A stretch of 64,000 nucleotides of DNA from Erpetoichthys calabaricus. Lineage: Eukaryota > Chordata > Cladistia > Polypteriformes > Polypteridae. The position numbers were made by a program, and so were the translations under genes. Where the stretch lies: NCBI RefSeq assembly GCF_900747795.2, contig NC_041400.2, forward strand, positions 35,897,699-35,961,698, in the 5' to 3' direction. Of the stretch, positions 44,246 to 56,412 are shown piece after piece. The stretch's first letter is position 1, and each line of letters opens with the position of its first letter. Under the pieces are notes generated by a model. That model ran no database searches. It saw nothing but the letters and a program-made list of their open reading frames with translations, and was not told the DNA's origin.

Positions 44246-44778
44246 ATTCATAATAATCCAAAAGGCCAACCTGCTGTTTCTGCTGAGAAATTAACCTGGC
44301 TAACTACATTAACAATTTTGAATTATATTCTGTTTGCAAAATCCTGTTTCTGGAGGTTTGTATGGCTTTTGAGTGAGATTTATTAAGCATTATTGAGAAA
44401 TACATGGAGACTGTAGTTTGAGACTATATGTCTTAAATATGTCATCTGTTTTACAATGTAAGCCCAATTGTTTATTTTCTATATTCAGCATTGCACAGCC
44501 CTAGAGTATGAGTGAATAAAGCCTCCTCACGGTTGAAGTTTTGTCTTTTTTCCTCTTGTTCCAGTTACCAGAATACGTGAAGTACATTTATATGCCATTA
44601 TATTGTGTCCATTCATCTTAATATGGTCTGATTGCGCTTGAAAATCTTTGTGGTAAAGTTTCAACATAAAAAAAAATAAATTTGAGATTAATCACGATTA
44701 ATTACACAAAGTCATGTGATTAATCGCGATTAAACTTTTTGATCGCTTGACAGCACTAGTATATATAATTATATATAT

Positions 44779-46060
44779 ATTGTGGTTGTTGGGGGCCTGA
44801 GGCCAATCCAGGCTGTGCTTAACACAGGAAAGGACACAATGCTGACAGCTTATCAGAATGTTCTGTTCTTTTATAAATCAATGTCAACACCTTTCTACAC
44901 GCCTGAATGCATTGTGACCTGGTAGCCCCTATCAGATCTCTTAGAACATTAGAACACTCTGGATGAGAACAGGCCATTCAGCCCAACAAAGCTCGCCAGT
45001 CCTATCCACTTATTTCTTCCAAAAAAAACATCAAGTCGAGTTTTGAAAGTCCCTGCTGGTGCCTCAGTTCAGAACAATGCTCATGTGCCTGTGTGAGTCC
45101 ACCTTCATATAGTCAGGGAAGTGAGGGAATGGGAACTTGAATGTGCAGTCCTTTACCACATTTGCCTAGACACACATTTAAATTAAATTTCATTTTTGTT
45201 GTCTTTTTACCTTTTCAGGAAATCTAATTGACCGACTGCTGCTGTAACATCAGTCTTCAGATGGCGCAAATATCGTGTCTGTGCTTTCCATGGAGACCAC
45301 ACTCATAATGCACAACATGGATTCATCACAGAATCTTAAGAGGATACATTCTGGACTACAAGGAAGACACTTTGGAATTTTTTTTCTGGAGACTTTTGAT
45401 TGGAAAATAAACCTTAAGGGTTACACAAAAATAAACAAAGAAAGACAAAATGCAAAGAATATCACAAAGCAAATGAAAAAATGAAAAAAAAAGTTCCCAG
45501 CCAGCCTAAAATACACTTGATAAAGATAATGGTATGTTGTACTGCAATTTTGGCACATTTGTAGTTTACACAAATTTTCTGAGCTTTTCTATTTCATTGG
45601 AGGCCGAGTCTATCCAAAACCCCAGGAGTAAACTCCAGTAAGTAAGCCAGGCCATAATGACTAATAAAGGGCCCACGTTCATCCATATGTTCACCTTCTA
45701 ACCCACTGATCCAATTCAGAGTCACAGTTAGCCTAAGCCTACCTGGGCAGCATTGGGCACCCAGACATGACCCAACTGAGGACAGGTCACCAGACAATCG
45801 CAGCAGTCACCGAAGAATTTAACACAGGGGTCTTAGGCAACGTGTGACAGGAAAACCAGCAAAGCAAACACAGCAAGAAACAAAAGAGTCTTTATGCTGT
45901 CCAGTCTATTTAAGGATAACAAATAAAGAAATGAAGATACAGTATCTGACAAACGAGAGAAAATCATTCAGCGCCTTCAAACTCATTTGAGTAAACTGGG
46001 ATGATAATCTGCCCATTCTTTTACATAATATTCTACTTATGTATGTATCAAGCAAAAAAT
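44779..46060. other. Conserved non-coding block (copy B)
   Basis: Counterpart of 22,020-23,235. It carries an extra segment at about 44,941-45,053 (GAACATTAGAACACTCTGGA, GCCCAACAAAGCTCGCCAG), absent from copy A, which looks like a fragment of an interspersed repeat. No conserved frame between copies. Confidence 0.6.
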
Positions 46061-46690
46061 CAACAGACAGACAGACAGACAGACAGATAGACAGATAGAT
46101 AGATAGATAGATAGATACTTTATTAATCCCAATGGGAAATTCACATTCTTCAGCAGCAGCATACTGATACAATAAATAATATTAAATTAAAGAATGATAA
46201 TAATGCAGGTGAAAAAACAGACAATAACTATGTATAATGTTAAATGTTAACGTTTACCCCCCCGGGTGGAATTAAAGAGTCGCATAGTTTGGGGGAGGAA
46301 CGATCTCCTCAATCTGTCAGTGGAGCAGGACAGTAACAGCAGTCTGTCGCTGAAGCTGCTCTTCTGTCTGGAGATGATACTATTAAGTGGATGCAGTGGA
46401 TTCTCCATAATTGACAGGAGCCTGCTGAGCGCCCTTCGCTCTGCCACAGATGTTAAACTGTCCAGCTCCATGCCAACAATAGAGCCTGCCTTCATCACCA
46501 GTTTGTCCAGACGTGAGGCGTCTTTCCTCTTAATGCTGCCTCCCCAACACACCACTGCGTAGAAGAGGGCGCTCGCCACAACTGTCTGATAGAATATCTG
46601 CAGCATCTTATTGCAGATGTTGAAGGACGCCAGCCTTCTAAGGTAGTATAACCGGCTCTGTCCTTTCTTGCACAGCGCATCAGTATTGCA
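46061..46690 (-). mobile_element. Rex1-like LINE 3' fragment with GACA/GATA tail
   Basis: The minus frame 46,247-46,606 encodes FYQTVVASALFYAVVCWGG, LDKLVMKAGSIVG, RRALSRLLSIMENPLHPLN and SFLPQTMRLFN, uninterrupted for 119 residues. The 3' end GGGATTAATAAAGTATC leads into GATA and GACA repeats (46,068-46,118). It inserted into the tetranucleotide tract where copy A instead received Penelope. Confidence 0.88.
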
Positions 46691-46705
46691 TATCTATTTT
46701 ATATT

Positions 46706-46854
46706 GTCTATTATATATCCATCCATTATCCAACCCACTATATCCTAACTACATGGTCACGGGGGTCTGCTGGAGCCAATCCCAGCCAACACAGGGCGCA
46801 AGGAAGGAGACAAACCCCGGACAGGGCGCCAGCCCACCGCAGGTCTATTATATA
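46706..46854 (-). mobile_element. Truncated SINE with perfect 12-bp target duplication
   Basis: The body at 46,718-46,842 is the reverse complement of the SINE 3' half (GGATAATGGATGGAT tail at the left, CTGCGGTGGGCTGGCGCC at the right). It is flanked by GTCTATTATATA at 46,706-46,717 and 46,843-46,854. It inserted into the minisatellite after the duplication. Confidence 0.93.
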
Positions 46855-47350
46855 ATGACTCTCATATATAGGTCTGTCAAAGTTAAATTGCCTTTCATAT
46901 CTATTTTATAGTGCATTTCATAATTATTTACTTTATAGTGCCTATAATAGCTCTCTTTTATACTGCCTTTCATATTTATATATTATACTGTATAATGCCA
47001 TTCAAATATAGATCTCTCTATCTATGCTATATTGTCTTTCATATCTATCTACTTAATAGTTCCTTTAATATCTATTTATTTTACATTTCCTTTCATATTT
47101 ATTTTACAGTGCTTTTCATATCTATCTGTCTAGTTTACAGTACCTTTCATATCAATTATATACTGTCTTTCATTTCTGTTTTATAAATACCTTTCATATT
47201 TGTTTATTTTATATTGCCTTTCATATGTATGTTATATATTGTCTTTCATATCTATTATTATAGTGCCTTTCATTTCTATCAATCGACTACTACAGTGCTT
47301 TTCATACCTATCCATCAACAGTATTTTATAGTGCCTCTCCTATCTATCTA
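46855..47350. repeat. Degenerate minisatellite of TAGTGCCTTTCATAT units (copy B)
   Basis: Same irregular units as 24,123-24,524, with more copies. The frames through it (repeated FHIY) are artefacts. Confidence 0.75.
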
Positions 47351-48590
47351 TCTTTATTTCTTCAAACAGTGTCCCAGGATCAGGCACAGGACAGGAACCA
47401 TTTGACCACAGAGCACAAGTGCAGTACAAGGCATACTCACATGTAACCACACAGGACTGATATAAAAACAGCAGTTCACCTAAAATGCACTTTTCGGGAT
47501 TTGGTAGGAAAACTGAAGTACCTGAAGAAAAGTAACACCAAAGATGCCCAGTGATTGTGCCTGACTTCAAACCCAACACTCCAGGCTGCAGCATTGTTTT
47601 CAAAGCTTCCTAATCCAATTTAAGGGTCACTTGAATCACAACCCAAGCCATCAGAACCGAGAGCAAAACAGATACCCGTCCTACATGGGCGACAGACCAG
47701 CACATGCGGACGTTTTGTCATATTATGCTAATTTAAATTCACCATTTTATTTGGCCATCACAGCTGTGAGGTGTAACAGGATACGAGATTAACTTTAAGA
47801 TAATCGTCACATAGACATGGGAGCAAATACAAACTACCAGTCCAGGATTTTAGCTCATAAAATAAAAAATAAACTGCTTCTAAATACTTATTTATAAGTA
47901 ATTGTTATTTTTGTGCAACATTGTAAAGTTTAGTAAAGATAAGACTTTCAAAATGTAATCATCTACAAAAAACGGTGCAGAATATACTGTACATATAATT
48001 GAGCTCCAAAACAGAATTTATTTATGTTCTTTTCCCTGTGAATTTTCCTATCATATTACGCTTATTACAAATGACAAATGTCTGGCGTGCGGACGTCAAG
48101 CTCATCTCATCCCGAGATCTGAAAAGAAGCGCAACTGAGTGTTTGAAGTTTTATCTTCTAAGCTACACGGCCATTGAACTTCATGACATTCGTTAATATT
48201 AACACAGCTAATGAAACGCTAAAGTGTGAGTCTCACCACTTCGTACACGTGCTTCCACCTGCGTGTCCAAAGAAGAATAAATACAAAGTTACGAAGCTGG
48301 GGATCAAAAAATGAAGAAAGTCGAGGATGAGGAAATGCGACTGTCGGCTGCGTACATGAGCGTCGCAGGTGTAGTCAGACAAGCCTCCTACAAACCTAAT
48401 CTTAATAATGTTAACCATATTCAAATGCTGTGGGTGTTACGTGACTTTGTTGAGGGCGTTTCGAGATGTTGGGGTATTACATGACTGATTTTATAGGTAC
48501 TGCGGTCTGCAACTACACTCCTCTGTTTAAGGGGCTGAAACTATGACTTGGTGAACATCAGACAGGTGGTGCAGAAAATGCTGCAACATT
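47351..48590. other. Conserved non-coding blocks (copy B)
   Basis: Counterparts of 25,690-26,040 and 27,275-28,235, joined directly because copy B lacks the hAT-like insertion and the SINE. About 48,380-48,540 (TTACGTGACTTTGTTGAGGGCG and neighbours) has no counterpart in copy A. Confidence 0.6.
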
Positions 48591-48717
48591 GACTTGGTGT
48601 TGTCCGTTACAGGAGATGGACGTCTGAGGCGGAACTTCGTTAGCAACGGTGTTATTTTTTCTCGTTTTTTTTATAATTCCAATGTATCCTGTATTTCCTC
48701 AATCAGAGGGGTTTCCA

Positions 48718-49860
48718 TTACAGTATATGCGAGCATTTATAAGCATGAGTGTCAGAAAAAGGTCTCAGAAAGAAACAGAAAAGACAGCTAAAGCTTCATC
48801 CCATCCTAAACAGGCATCAAGTTCAAGGTGCCGCCTGTCAGAGACTAACCTGGAACAGATCAGCGAACGCACAGATTTCCCGGGACCTGACACTGCTGAG
48901 TCGTCTCCAGCCGAAAGCGAAAATGGGAGCGAATGAGCAACCAGAGGATTAGTTGAAACTGAAATTGGCCTTACTTTCCGCATTGTCAACCACCCCTCGC
49001 GAGCCAGCAACATCGATTCCAACTGAGCTTGCCATTCCAAAACGATTTGTCCGAACTGAAGGTAATGATCGCCATAATGGCCACCGCTCCCTTTGGGTGT
49101 GCTAACGGGTGAAATAAAGGAGCTCAAGAATAATATAAAGAAGGATATACATGATATAAGGAAAGAAATAAAAGACACACAAACAAGACCAACGAGAAAC
49201 TGCTTCAGGATATTAGAGACCAGAAAAAAACGTTTAAGTAATCACTTTGTGGCGACCTTTAAAAGTATACTAGAAAAAAAATGAGGAAAAATACAGGAAA
49301 ATGCGTCTAAATTTGAGAATAAACTTTGAAGAACTTTGAACAACAGGCGTGTACCACTGTGGCAAAGCAACAGCAGCTAATTCCGAATGCAAAGTGCTTG
49401 GAGACAGACTAGCTGCACTGGAAAATGGATGCGGAATGAATAATATTAGAATCGAAGGTCTCCCTGAGAATCGTGAAATTCCAAACACAGTGAAATATGT
49501 AGCTGAACTATTCTCTAAAATAATCGGAGAGGACTTCAAATCAGACACCAAGATAGCAGCAGCTTACCGCATACGTGGATCGAATACGTCAAAACCTCTC
49601 TCTCATCGTGCATGTTGAAAATTACAATTTAAATTACATATAATGTAACTTTTCAGACAGAAACAAAAGATTACATTTGTAAATACCCACATTCGTATTT
49701 TCCCTGATTTCTCTCCCTCAACAGCTGCTAAATGTGCCACATTTCACAACATTAAACAGCGGTTACGGCAAGCTGGGATCAGATAGGGCCTCTTGTATCC
49801 CGCAGGTCCTGACATGGTAGAGGAGATCTTACCTGCGGTTTGATCCGCTCGCAGTGGTAT
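48718..49860 (+). pseudogene. L1 ORF1 remnant (RNA-binding protein)
   Basis: Starts around MSVRKRSQKETEKTA (48,745). A charged helical region follows, then ENGCGMNNIRIEGLPENRE and FKSDTKIAAAYRI (49,349-49,618), which match the RRM part of L1 ORF1 proteins. The C-terminal PHIRIFPDFSPSTAAK-like and RLRQAGIRYGLLYPA-like blocks lie at 49,690-49,810 in other frames. Several stops (e.g. near 48,935) and frameshifts; no function. Confidence 0.75.
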
Positions 49861-51898
49861 TGGAACTGTAATTAGACATCTTATTACCTTTTTCTTTTCT
49901 TTTTTTAAGGGGACTGTTTAACATCATACCCTTGGTTTATTGTATTAGCGCTTACTATCAAACGTTATCTGCTTATCCAGAGCTACTGTTTAACATTATT
50001 CCCGGGGTTTACTCTGTCAAGACTGTTTAAGATTATATTTTATGGTTATAGTATTTGGACTGTATTGTCAATAGATACCTCTGTTTTAATCCCCGCTGCT
50101 GAGGGGGCTTGCTTTGTTTTGGATGTGCTCTGTCTCTAAGTATGTCAGAGGACAGGGACTTCGTGAAATGGGGTCTAGCCTCACGGGGGGAGGCAAAATG
50201 GGGAGGGATAAGGGGTGAGGGAGAAAGAGAGCAAGTTACTTTTAATCTATCCTTTTAATCCTTATACAGTAATTATAACTACCAAAGTAATATCAAGCTG
50301 CATGCCAATAACTCCGTGAAAAATTGGAATTTAAGATCAAAGCTGTCTTATAATGTATCACTGATAAAAATAAACTGACAGATCTACACATGAGGAAAAC
50401 ATTTACATCAGTTTTTTATGTAGTCTAAAAACAAGAAATTTTAGTAAAGGTGATTAACAAGTTTGCATTAAACATAAGCTTTTTTTAAGTAAATCGAACT
50501 CAATTTTTTAAAATTTCCACATCATGATTTTGAGTTGATTTTGCCCAATTTTTTAGACCTTTGAAGGCATTTGTATGAGTAAAATCAACTCAGTTCTGGT
50601 AAATGAATACCCTCTCTTTAGTAGTACCTGTGTACATTTTCTTAAATAGAATTATTCCTTGTTAGCTGTAGTTACCTTAGTTTTCAGGACAGAGTTTACT
50701 TTTTAAGACTATAAGTAATTCAACATTGTCATTTCCACAAGTACATTTTTGAATAGAATCTATTTGACAGTCTTATTGTTATTTACCATTCAATTACCTT
50801 TGTTTTCTTATTTTAACTGTGATTGGTTTAGAAAATTATTAAATCTAATAGCTTTTGGAAAAAAGAGGCAAAATCAACCCTTAAGAGCATTTATTTGTCT
50901 TCAACACACAGACAAAACATTCATATGCCATTTTTTTTTTGTACTCAAGATCACATAGGAAACAGAAAGCCAAGGACACAAAGATGTACAGAGACAATGC
51001 TTCATGGCGAAATTAAGGTGACATTCAACAATACTACCGAGAACAAGCTGTACTTTCAAACATTGTTTTCTGTTTTTTTTTATTTTATTGATTTTATTAA
51101 AAACAAATAACATTCCATACAAATAACTCAAGTTTTACAAAAAATGGTTCAATACAAATCAACTACCCACCCCTGAGAAAGAGAACTAGGCCAGCAGAGT
51201 AAAACTTCAAGCTACTAAAAATAAGTAAATAAATAAATGAATTAATGAATAAAGATAAATGGAGTAAAAGAGAGGAGAGAACCTGCTTTCTCAATTTAAA
51301 GGCTTATTCTAAAATGTTACTGATTACATCCTGCCAGGTTTTGAAAAAGCTTTGTACAGATCCTCTAAGTGCAAATTTGATTTTTTCCAGTTTCAAATAG
51401 TATATAACATCAGTTACCCACTGACTTAGAATAGGCGAGTTAGGAATCTTCCAGTTGAGCAAGATAAGTCTACGTGCCAGTAGTGTAGTAAAGGCCATTC
51501 CAGTTTGTTTGTCCTTCTCCACTTTAAGCCCATCTGGGAGTCCACCAAACACAGCTGTTAGTGGATTAGGAGGGATTGTGACACCAAGGCTGTCTGAGAG
51601 ACATTTAAAGATTTGGGTCCAAAATGAAGTTAATTTGGTGCAGGCCCAAAACATGTGGCCAAGTGAGGCTGGGACTTGATTGCAGAGTTCGTAGGTTGGA
51701 TCTTGCCCTGGAAACAGTTTGGACAATTTTAAATGAGACAGATGCGCTTGATATGTAATTTTGAGTTGAATAATTCTATGCTTTGAGCATATGGAGCTCG
51801 AGTGAATTCTGTTCATTGCTACTTTCCTCTCCTTTTCTGAGATGTTCAGTGAGAGAACCTTTTTTAACAGAACACCATTCAAATAATCTTCTTCTTCT

Positions 51899-54387
51899 TC
51901 TTTTTCTTCTTCCTCCTCCTCCCATTAGGGGTTGCCACAGCGGATCATCATCTTCCATATCTTTCTGTCCTCTGCATCTTGTTCTGTTACACCCATCACC
52001 TGTATGTCCTCTCTCACCACATCCATAAACCTTCTCTTAGGCCTTCCTCTTTTCCTCTTCCTTGGCAGCTCCATCCTTAGCATCCTTCTCCCAATATACC
52101 CAGCATCTATCCTCTGCATATGTCCAAACCAACGCAATCTCGCCTCTCTGACTTTGTCTCCCAACCGTCCAACTTGAGCTGACCCTCTAATGTACTAATT
52201 TCTAATCCTGTCCATCCTCGTCACACCCAGTGCAAATCTTAGCATCTTTAACTCTGCTACCTCCAGCTCTGTCTCCTGCTTTCTGGTCAGTGCCACCATC
52301 TCCAACCCATATAACATAGCTGGTCTCACTACCATCCTGTAGACCTTCCCTTTCACTCTTACTGATACCCGTTTGTCACAAATCACTCCTGACACTCTTC
52401 TCCACCCATTCCACCCTGCTTGCACTCTCTTTTTCACCTCTCTTCCACAATCCCCATTACTCTGTACTGTTGATCCCAAGTATTTAAACTCATCCACCTT
52501 ACCAACTCTACTCCCTGTATCCTCACCATTCCACTGACCTCCCTCTCATTTACACACATGTATTCTGTCTTGTTCCTACTTACCTTGATTCCTTTCCTCT
52601 CCAGAGCATATCTCCACCTCTCCAGGGTCTCCTCAACCTGCTCCCTACTATCGCTACAGATCACAATGTCATCAGCAAACCTCATAGTCCACGGGACTCC
52701 TGTCTAATCTCGTCTGTCAACCTGTCCATCACTATTGCAAATAAGAAAGGGCTCAGAGCCGATCTGATATAATCCCACCTCCAACTTGAATGCATCCGTC
52801 ACTCCTACCGCAGACCTCACCACTGTCACACTTCCCTCGTACATATCCTGTGCAACTCTTATGTACTTCTCTGCCACTCCAGACTTCCTCATACAATACC
52901 ACAGCTCCTCTTGAGGCACCCGGTCATATGCTTTCTCCTGATCCACAAAGACGCAATGCAGCTCCTTCTGGCCTTCTCTAAACTTCTCCATCAACATCCT
53001 CAGAGCAAACACTGCATCTGTGGTGCTCTTTCTTGGCATGAAACCATACTGCTGCTCACTAATCATCACCTCACTTCTTAACCTAGCTTCCAGTACCTTC
53101 CCGTAACTTCATGCTGTGGCTCATCAATTTTATTCCCCTGTAGTTACTGCAGTCCTGCACATCCCCCTTATTCTTAAATATCGGCACCAGTACACTTCTT
53201 CTCCACTCCTCAGGCATCCTCTCACTTTCCAAGATTCCATTAAACAATCGGGTTAAAAACTCCATTCTCTCCTAAACACCTCCATGCTTCCATAGGTATG
53301 TCATATGGACCAATGGCCTTTCCATTTTTCATCCTCTTCATAGCTGTCCTTACTTCCTCCTTGCTAATCTGTTGCACTTCCTGATTCACTATCTCCACAT
53401 CATCCAACCTCTTCTCTCTCTCTCTCGTTCTCTTCATTCATCAGCCTCTCAAAGTACTCTTTCCATCTGCTCAACACACTCTCCTCGCTTGTGAGTACCT
53501 TTCCATCTTTATCCTTTATCACCCTAACCTGCTACACATCTTTCCCAGCTCGGTGCCTCTGTCTAGCCAATCGGTGCAGGTCCTTTTCTCCCTCCTTAGT
53601 GTCCAACCTCTCATACAACTCACCATACGCCTTTTCTTTAGCCTTCGCCACCTCTCTCTTCACCTTGCGCCTTATCTCCTTGTACTCTTGTCCCACTTCT
53701 TCTTTGCCATCCTCTTCCTCTGTATTCACTCCTGTATTTCCTCATTCCATCACCAGGTTTCCTTTTCCTTCTTCCTCTTTCCAGATGTCACGCAAAGCAC
53801 CCTTCTTGCTGTCACCCTTACTACATCTGCTGTAGTTTCCCAGCTGTCTGGTAACTCTTCACTGCCACCCAGTGCCTGTCTCACCTCCTCCCTAAACTCA
53901 ACCTTGCAGTCTTCTTTTTTCAACTTCCACCATTTAATCCTTAGCTCTGCCCTCACTCTTTTCCACTTCTTGATCTTCAACGTCATCCTACAGACCACCA
54001 TCCTATGCTGTCTAACTACACTTTCCCCTGCCACCACTTTGCAGTCTTCAATCTCCTTCAGACTCTTCTGCATAGGATGTAATCTACCTGTGTGCATCTT
54101 CCTCCACTCTTGTATGTAACCCTATGTTCCTCCCTCTTCTTAATATATGTATTCACCACAACCATGTCCATCCTTTTGGCAAAATCCACTATACTCTGAC
54201 CTTCTTCATTCCTCTCCTTGACACCATACCTACCCATCACCTCCTCATCTCCACTGTTCCCTTCACCAACATGCCCACTGAAAACAGATCCAATCACCAC
54301 TTTCTCTCCCATGGGTACACTGTTCATCACTTCATCCAACTCAAAGAAAAAAAAAATATCTGGGAATGTCTTTCATTAAATTGCTTT
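51899..54387 (-). mobile_element. RTE-clade LINE, 5'-truncated
   Basis: Flanked by the shared decamer AAATAATCTT on both sides. The 3' end on the minus strand is GATGATGATCCGCTGTGGCAACC then GAA-rich repeats, typical of fish RTE elements. It encodes the end of an APE endonuclease and most of an RT. Confidence 0.85.
51925..54339 (-). pseudogene. RTE endonuclease-reverse transcriptase, multiple frameshifts
   Basis: Minus-strand pieces in order: VVNTYIKKREEHRVTYKSGG and TQVDYILCRR (endonuclease, 54,058-54,339); SGKRKKEKETW region; MKNGKAIGPYDIPMEAWRC (53,240-53,437); EEWRRSVLVPIFKNKGDVQD (53,083-53,265); YGFMPRKSTTDAVFALRMLM and VFVDQEKAYDRVP (52,704-53,069); RFADDIVICSD (catalytic box at 52,668-52,679); and EARLRWFGHMQRI (51,925-52,164). 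At least seven frame changes or stops separate these pieces. The long plus-strand frames here are shadows. Confidence 0.85.
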
Positions 54388-54480
54388 TGAAATAATCTTC
54401 CAATGATGGAGATCAGTCCTGAAAGTGGAGCCATTTGAATATCCATTATCAGACTTTCATCACACTAGAAAACAAGGAGA

Positions 54481-55499
54481 CCCTGAGCTTATGAATCTTG
54501 GAAGTCAATTTTTTATTGTTTGCATCATCCATCTCTAACGAGACCTTCTGGAAAAACTCAAAGGTGCATTATAGTGTATTGGGGTAGCTTAGTTCCAGGG
54601 CATAAATGAGGCCCGTTAGGTAGGCAAATGTGTGTGCCACACTAGGGATATCGGAAAGCACTTCCACTCCTTCTATGATCATCCCAGCATTTTGGCAACT
54701 GCTGACACCCCCACTGACTTTGCTAATTATAAAAATATTCAGAATTAAATGGTTGAGGTGCTCTTGGATGGTCATGTTGTCATCAACATCAACAACATAA
54801 AATCAAGAAGAAGTTTATTTTAATTACAGAACAATCAGAGCATTCATATGCCATAGGAACAACTGAGTGGTCAATGCAAGCAAACCCCACCACCCCAATA
54901 GATTCATACATACATAATTAAATATCTCATATATAGTTAAATAAATCAAAGTGTGGCAGCAAACGCCCTTGGTCAAATATAGTGTCCTATGAATTGTGCA
55001 TAAAACATCAAGTCCAATATTTTCTAGCAACACTAGCTGCCCAGTCAAGTAATCAGTAACAGGAATGAAACAGAGACACTTAACTGAACTTCACTGATTG
55101 TGATCCCTCTTTCCTCCAGTGTGCAACATCATGCATGGGGTCCAACTATTTATCCACACTTTCAGCTGCTGGTAGACACACACTGACAACCTTAGGTGTC
55201 ATGCACTTGAATATAATGTGGCACTTGGTGCCACGGCCCACCTGCCAAGTTGTTTTGCCTGCCTAAGGAAAAGTCATCCCAGATGGAGGATCGCAGGAAT
55301 CGTGGGAGAGAGGGGTCCTTTCATCAGATTGGCTGGCCCAGCACTGTTTCAGCTGTGGAATGGCCAAATGGGGGAGGCAGCTTGAAGGATGAGGTCTCCA
55401 GGACTCTATACAAATACAAATCTTATTATGGGATATATCTTCTACTGTTAAATTCTGCTCTGTACTTCTAAAATTTATATATATTTTTTTTTATTTCTT
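54481..55499. other. CACTA interior, unassigned
   Basis: No transposase motif recognised. Around 55,190-55,400 (GGCACTTGGTGCCACGGCCC palindromic word, then a G-rich stretch) may be another old repeat. Confidence 0.4.
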
Positions 55500-55795
55500 A
55501 CTATATTGAGAAATTGTTCTGTGTACTGTACTGTATTGTATTGTATTGACCCCCTTCTTTTGACACCCACTGCACGCCCAATCTACCTGGAAAGGGGTCT
55601 CTCTCTGAACTGCCTTTCCAAAGGTTTCTTCCATTTTTCCCTACTAGGTTTTTTTGGGAGTTTTTCCTTGTCTTCTTAGAGAGTCAAGGCTGGGGGGCTG
55701 TCAAGAGGCAGGGCCTGTTAAAGCCCATTGCAGCACTTCCTGTGTGATTTTGGGCTATACAAAAATAAACTGTATTGTATTGTACTGTATAATGA
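55500..55795 (+). mobile_element. L2-like LINE 3' untranslated end
   Basis: GACCCCCTTCTTTTGACACC, GGGAGTTTTTCCTTGTCTTC, GAGAGTCAAGGCTGGGGGGC and GGGCTATACAAAAATAAACT followed by (TTGTA)n form a well-known fish LINE 3' end (from memory, L2-like). No coding part. Confidence 0.65.
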
Positions 55796-56128
55796 AATAA
55801 ACACAAGCAGATGAGCGACAATAAGTATAATCTTTCTCCAATATCTGATGACAAGAAGGCTTGTACAAATTCCGACATATAGAATTAAATTATCAGATGA
55901 GAATTGTTTCTCATCTTCCTGGCTCAACTGTTGCCACCCCCTACAACTTGAGAACATATGGATACAGTACATTAAAAGCAAATAAATTGTACTTGTTTCA
56001 AACTAAAAATGTACTGCTTTTTCATAAACTGTACAAATATTTCTAAGCTAGTTTTTTATTAGGCTTATATTTTGTGGAGTTTAAACTTAAGAGAAAACAC
56101 AATTAGATTGTTAACTAAAGTAAGCTGG

Positions 56129-56412
56129 GTGGCATGGTGGAATTGCTGCCTTGCAGTAAGGAGACCAGGGTTTGCTTCCAGGGTCCTCCCACAAGGATGT
56201 TTGCATGTTCTCCCCGTGTCTGTGAGGGTTTTCTCTAGGTGCTCTGGTTAGGTGGATTGGCAATGGTAAATTGGCCCTACTGTGTTGGGGTATGTGTGTG
56301 TTTGTCTTGTTTAGGGATTGTTCCTTGTTCCTGCCTGCACCCGTAGCTTGAAGAGATAGGCTCCAGCTGCCCCGTGACCCTGCACTGGATAAGCGGTTGG
56401 AGAAAATGACTG
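56129..56412 (+). mobile_element. Old SINE copy
   Basis: All blocks of the SINE at 29,662-30,021 are present but diverged: GGTGGCATGGTGG head, TTTGCATGTTCTCCCCGTGT core, GTTAGGTGGATTGGCAA, CCGTGACCCTGC. An internal deletion removes the CACAGTCCAAAGACATGC block. No clean target duplication. Confidence 0.85.

Larger units (their letters stand above)
38895..44758 (+). mobile_element. ZBED-type hAT transposon with two nested elements
   Basis: The left end is TAGGGCTGTGAAAGTTAACG and the reverse complement of the right end is TAGTGCTGTCAAGCGATCAA; subterminal GTTAACGC and ATTAATCGCGATTAA words are typical of this hAT group. Flanking octamers GTTTATAG and GTATATAT match at 6 of 8. It contains plus-strand transposase pieces and is interrupted by an L2 LINE (about 39,010-41,900) and a small hAT (42,773-43,697). 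Confidence 0.85.
51072..54480 (-). mobile_element. L1 3' fragment inside CACTA, itself interrupted
   Basis: The T-rich left edge (51,072 on) is the poly(A) tail of a minus-strand L1. The frame 51,304-51,882 encodes the ORF2 C-terminus (KLFPGQDPTYELCNQVPASL, TAVFGGLPDGLKVEKDKQTG, LLARRLILLNWKIPN), the same family as 61,936-62,241 in the enclosing L1. An RTE LINE splits it at 51,899. The 5' limit (about 54,480) is uncertain. Confidence 0.78.

Noticed and set aside
53553-54119. 188-codon plus-strand frame
   Set aside because: Antisense of the RTE reverse transcriptase.
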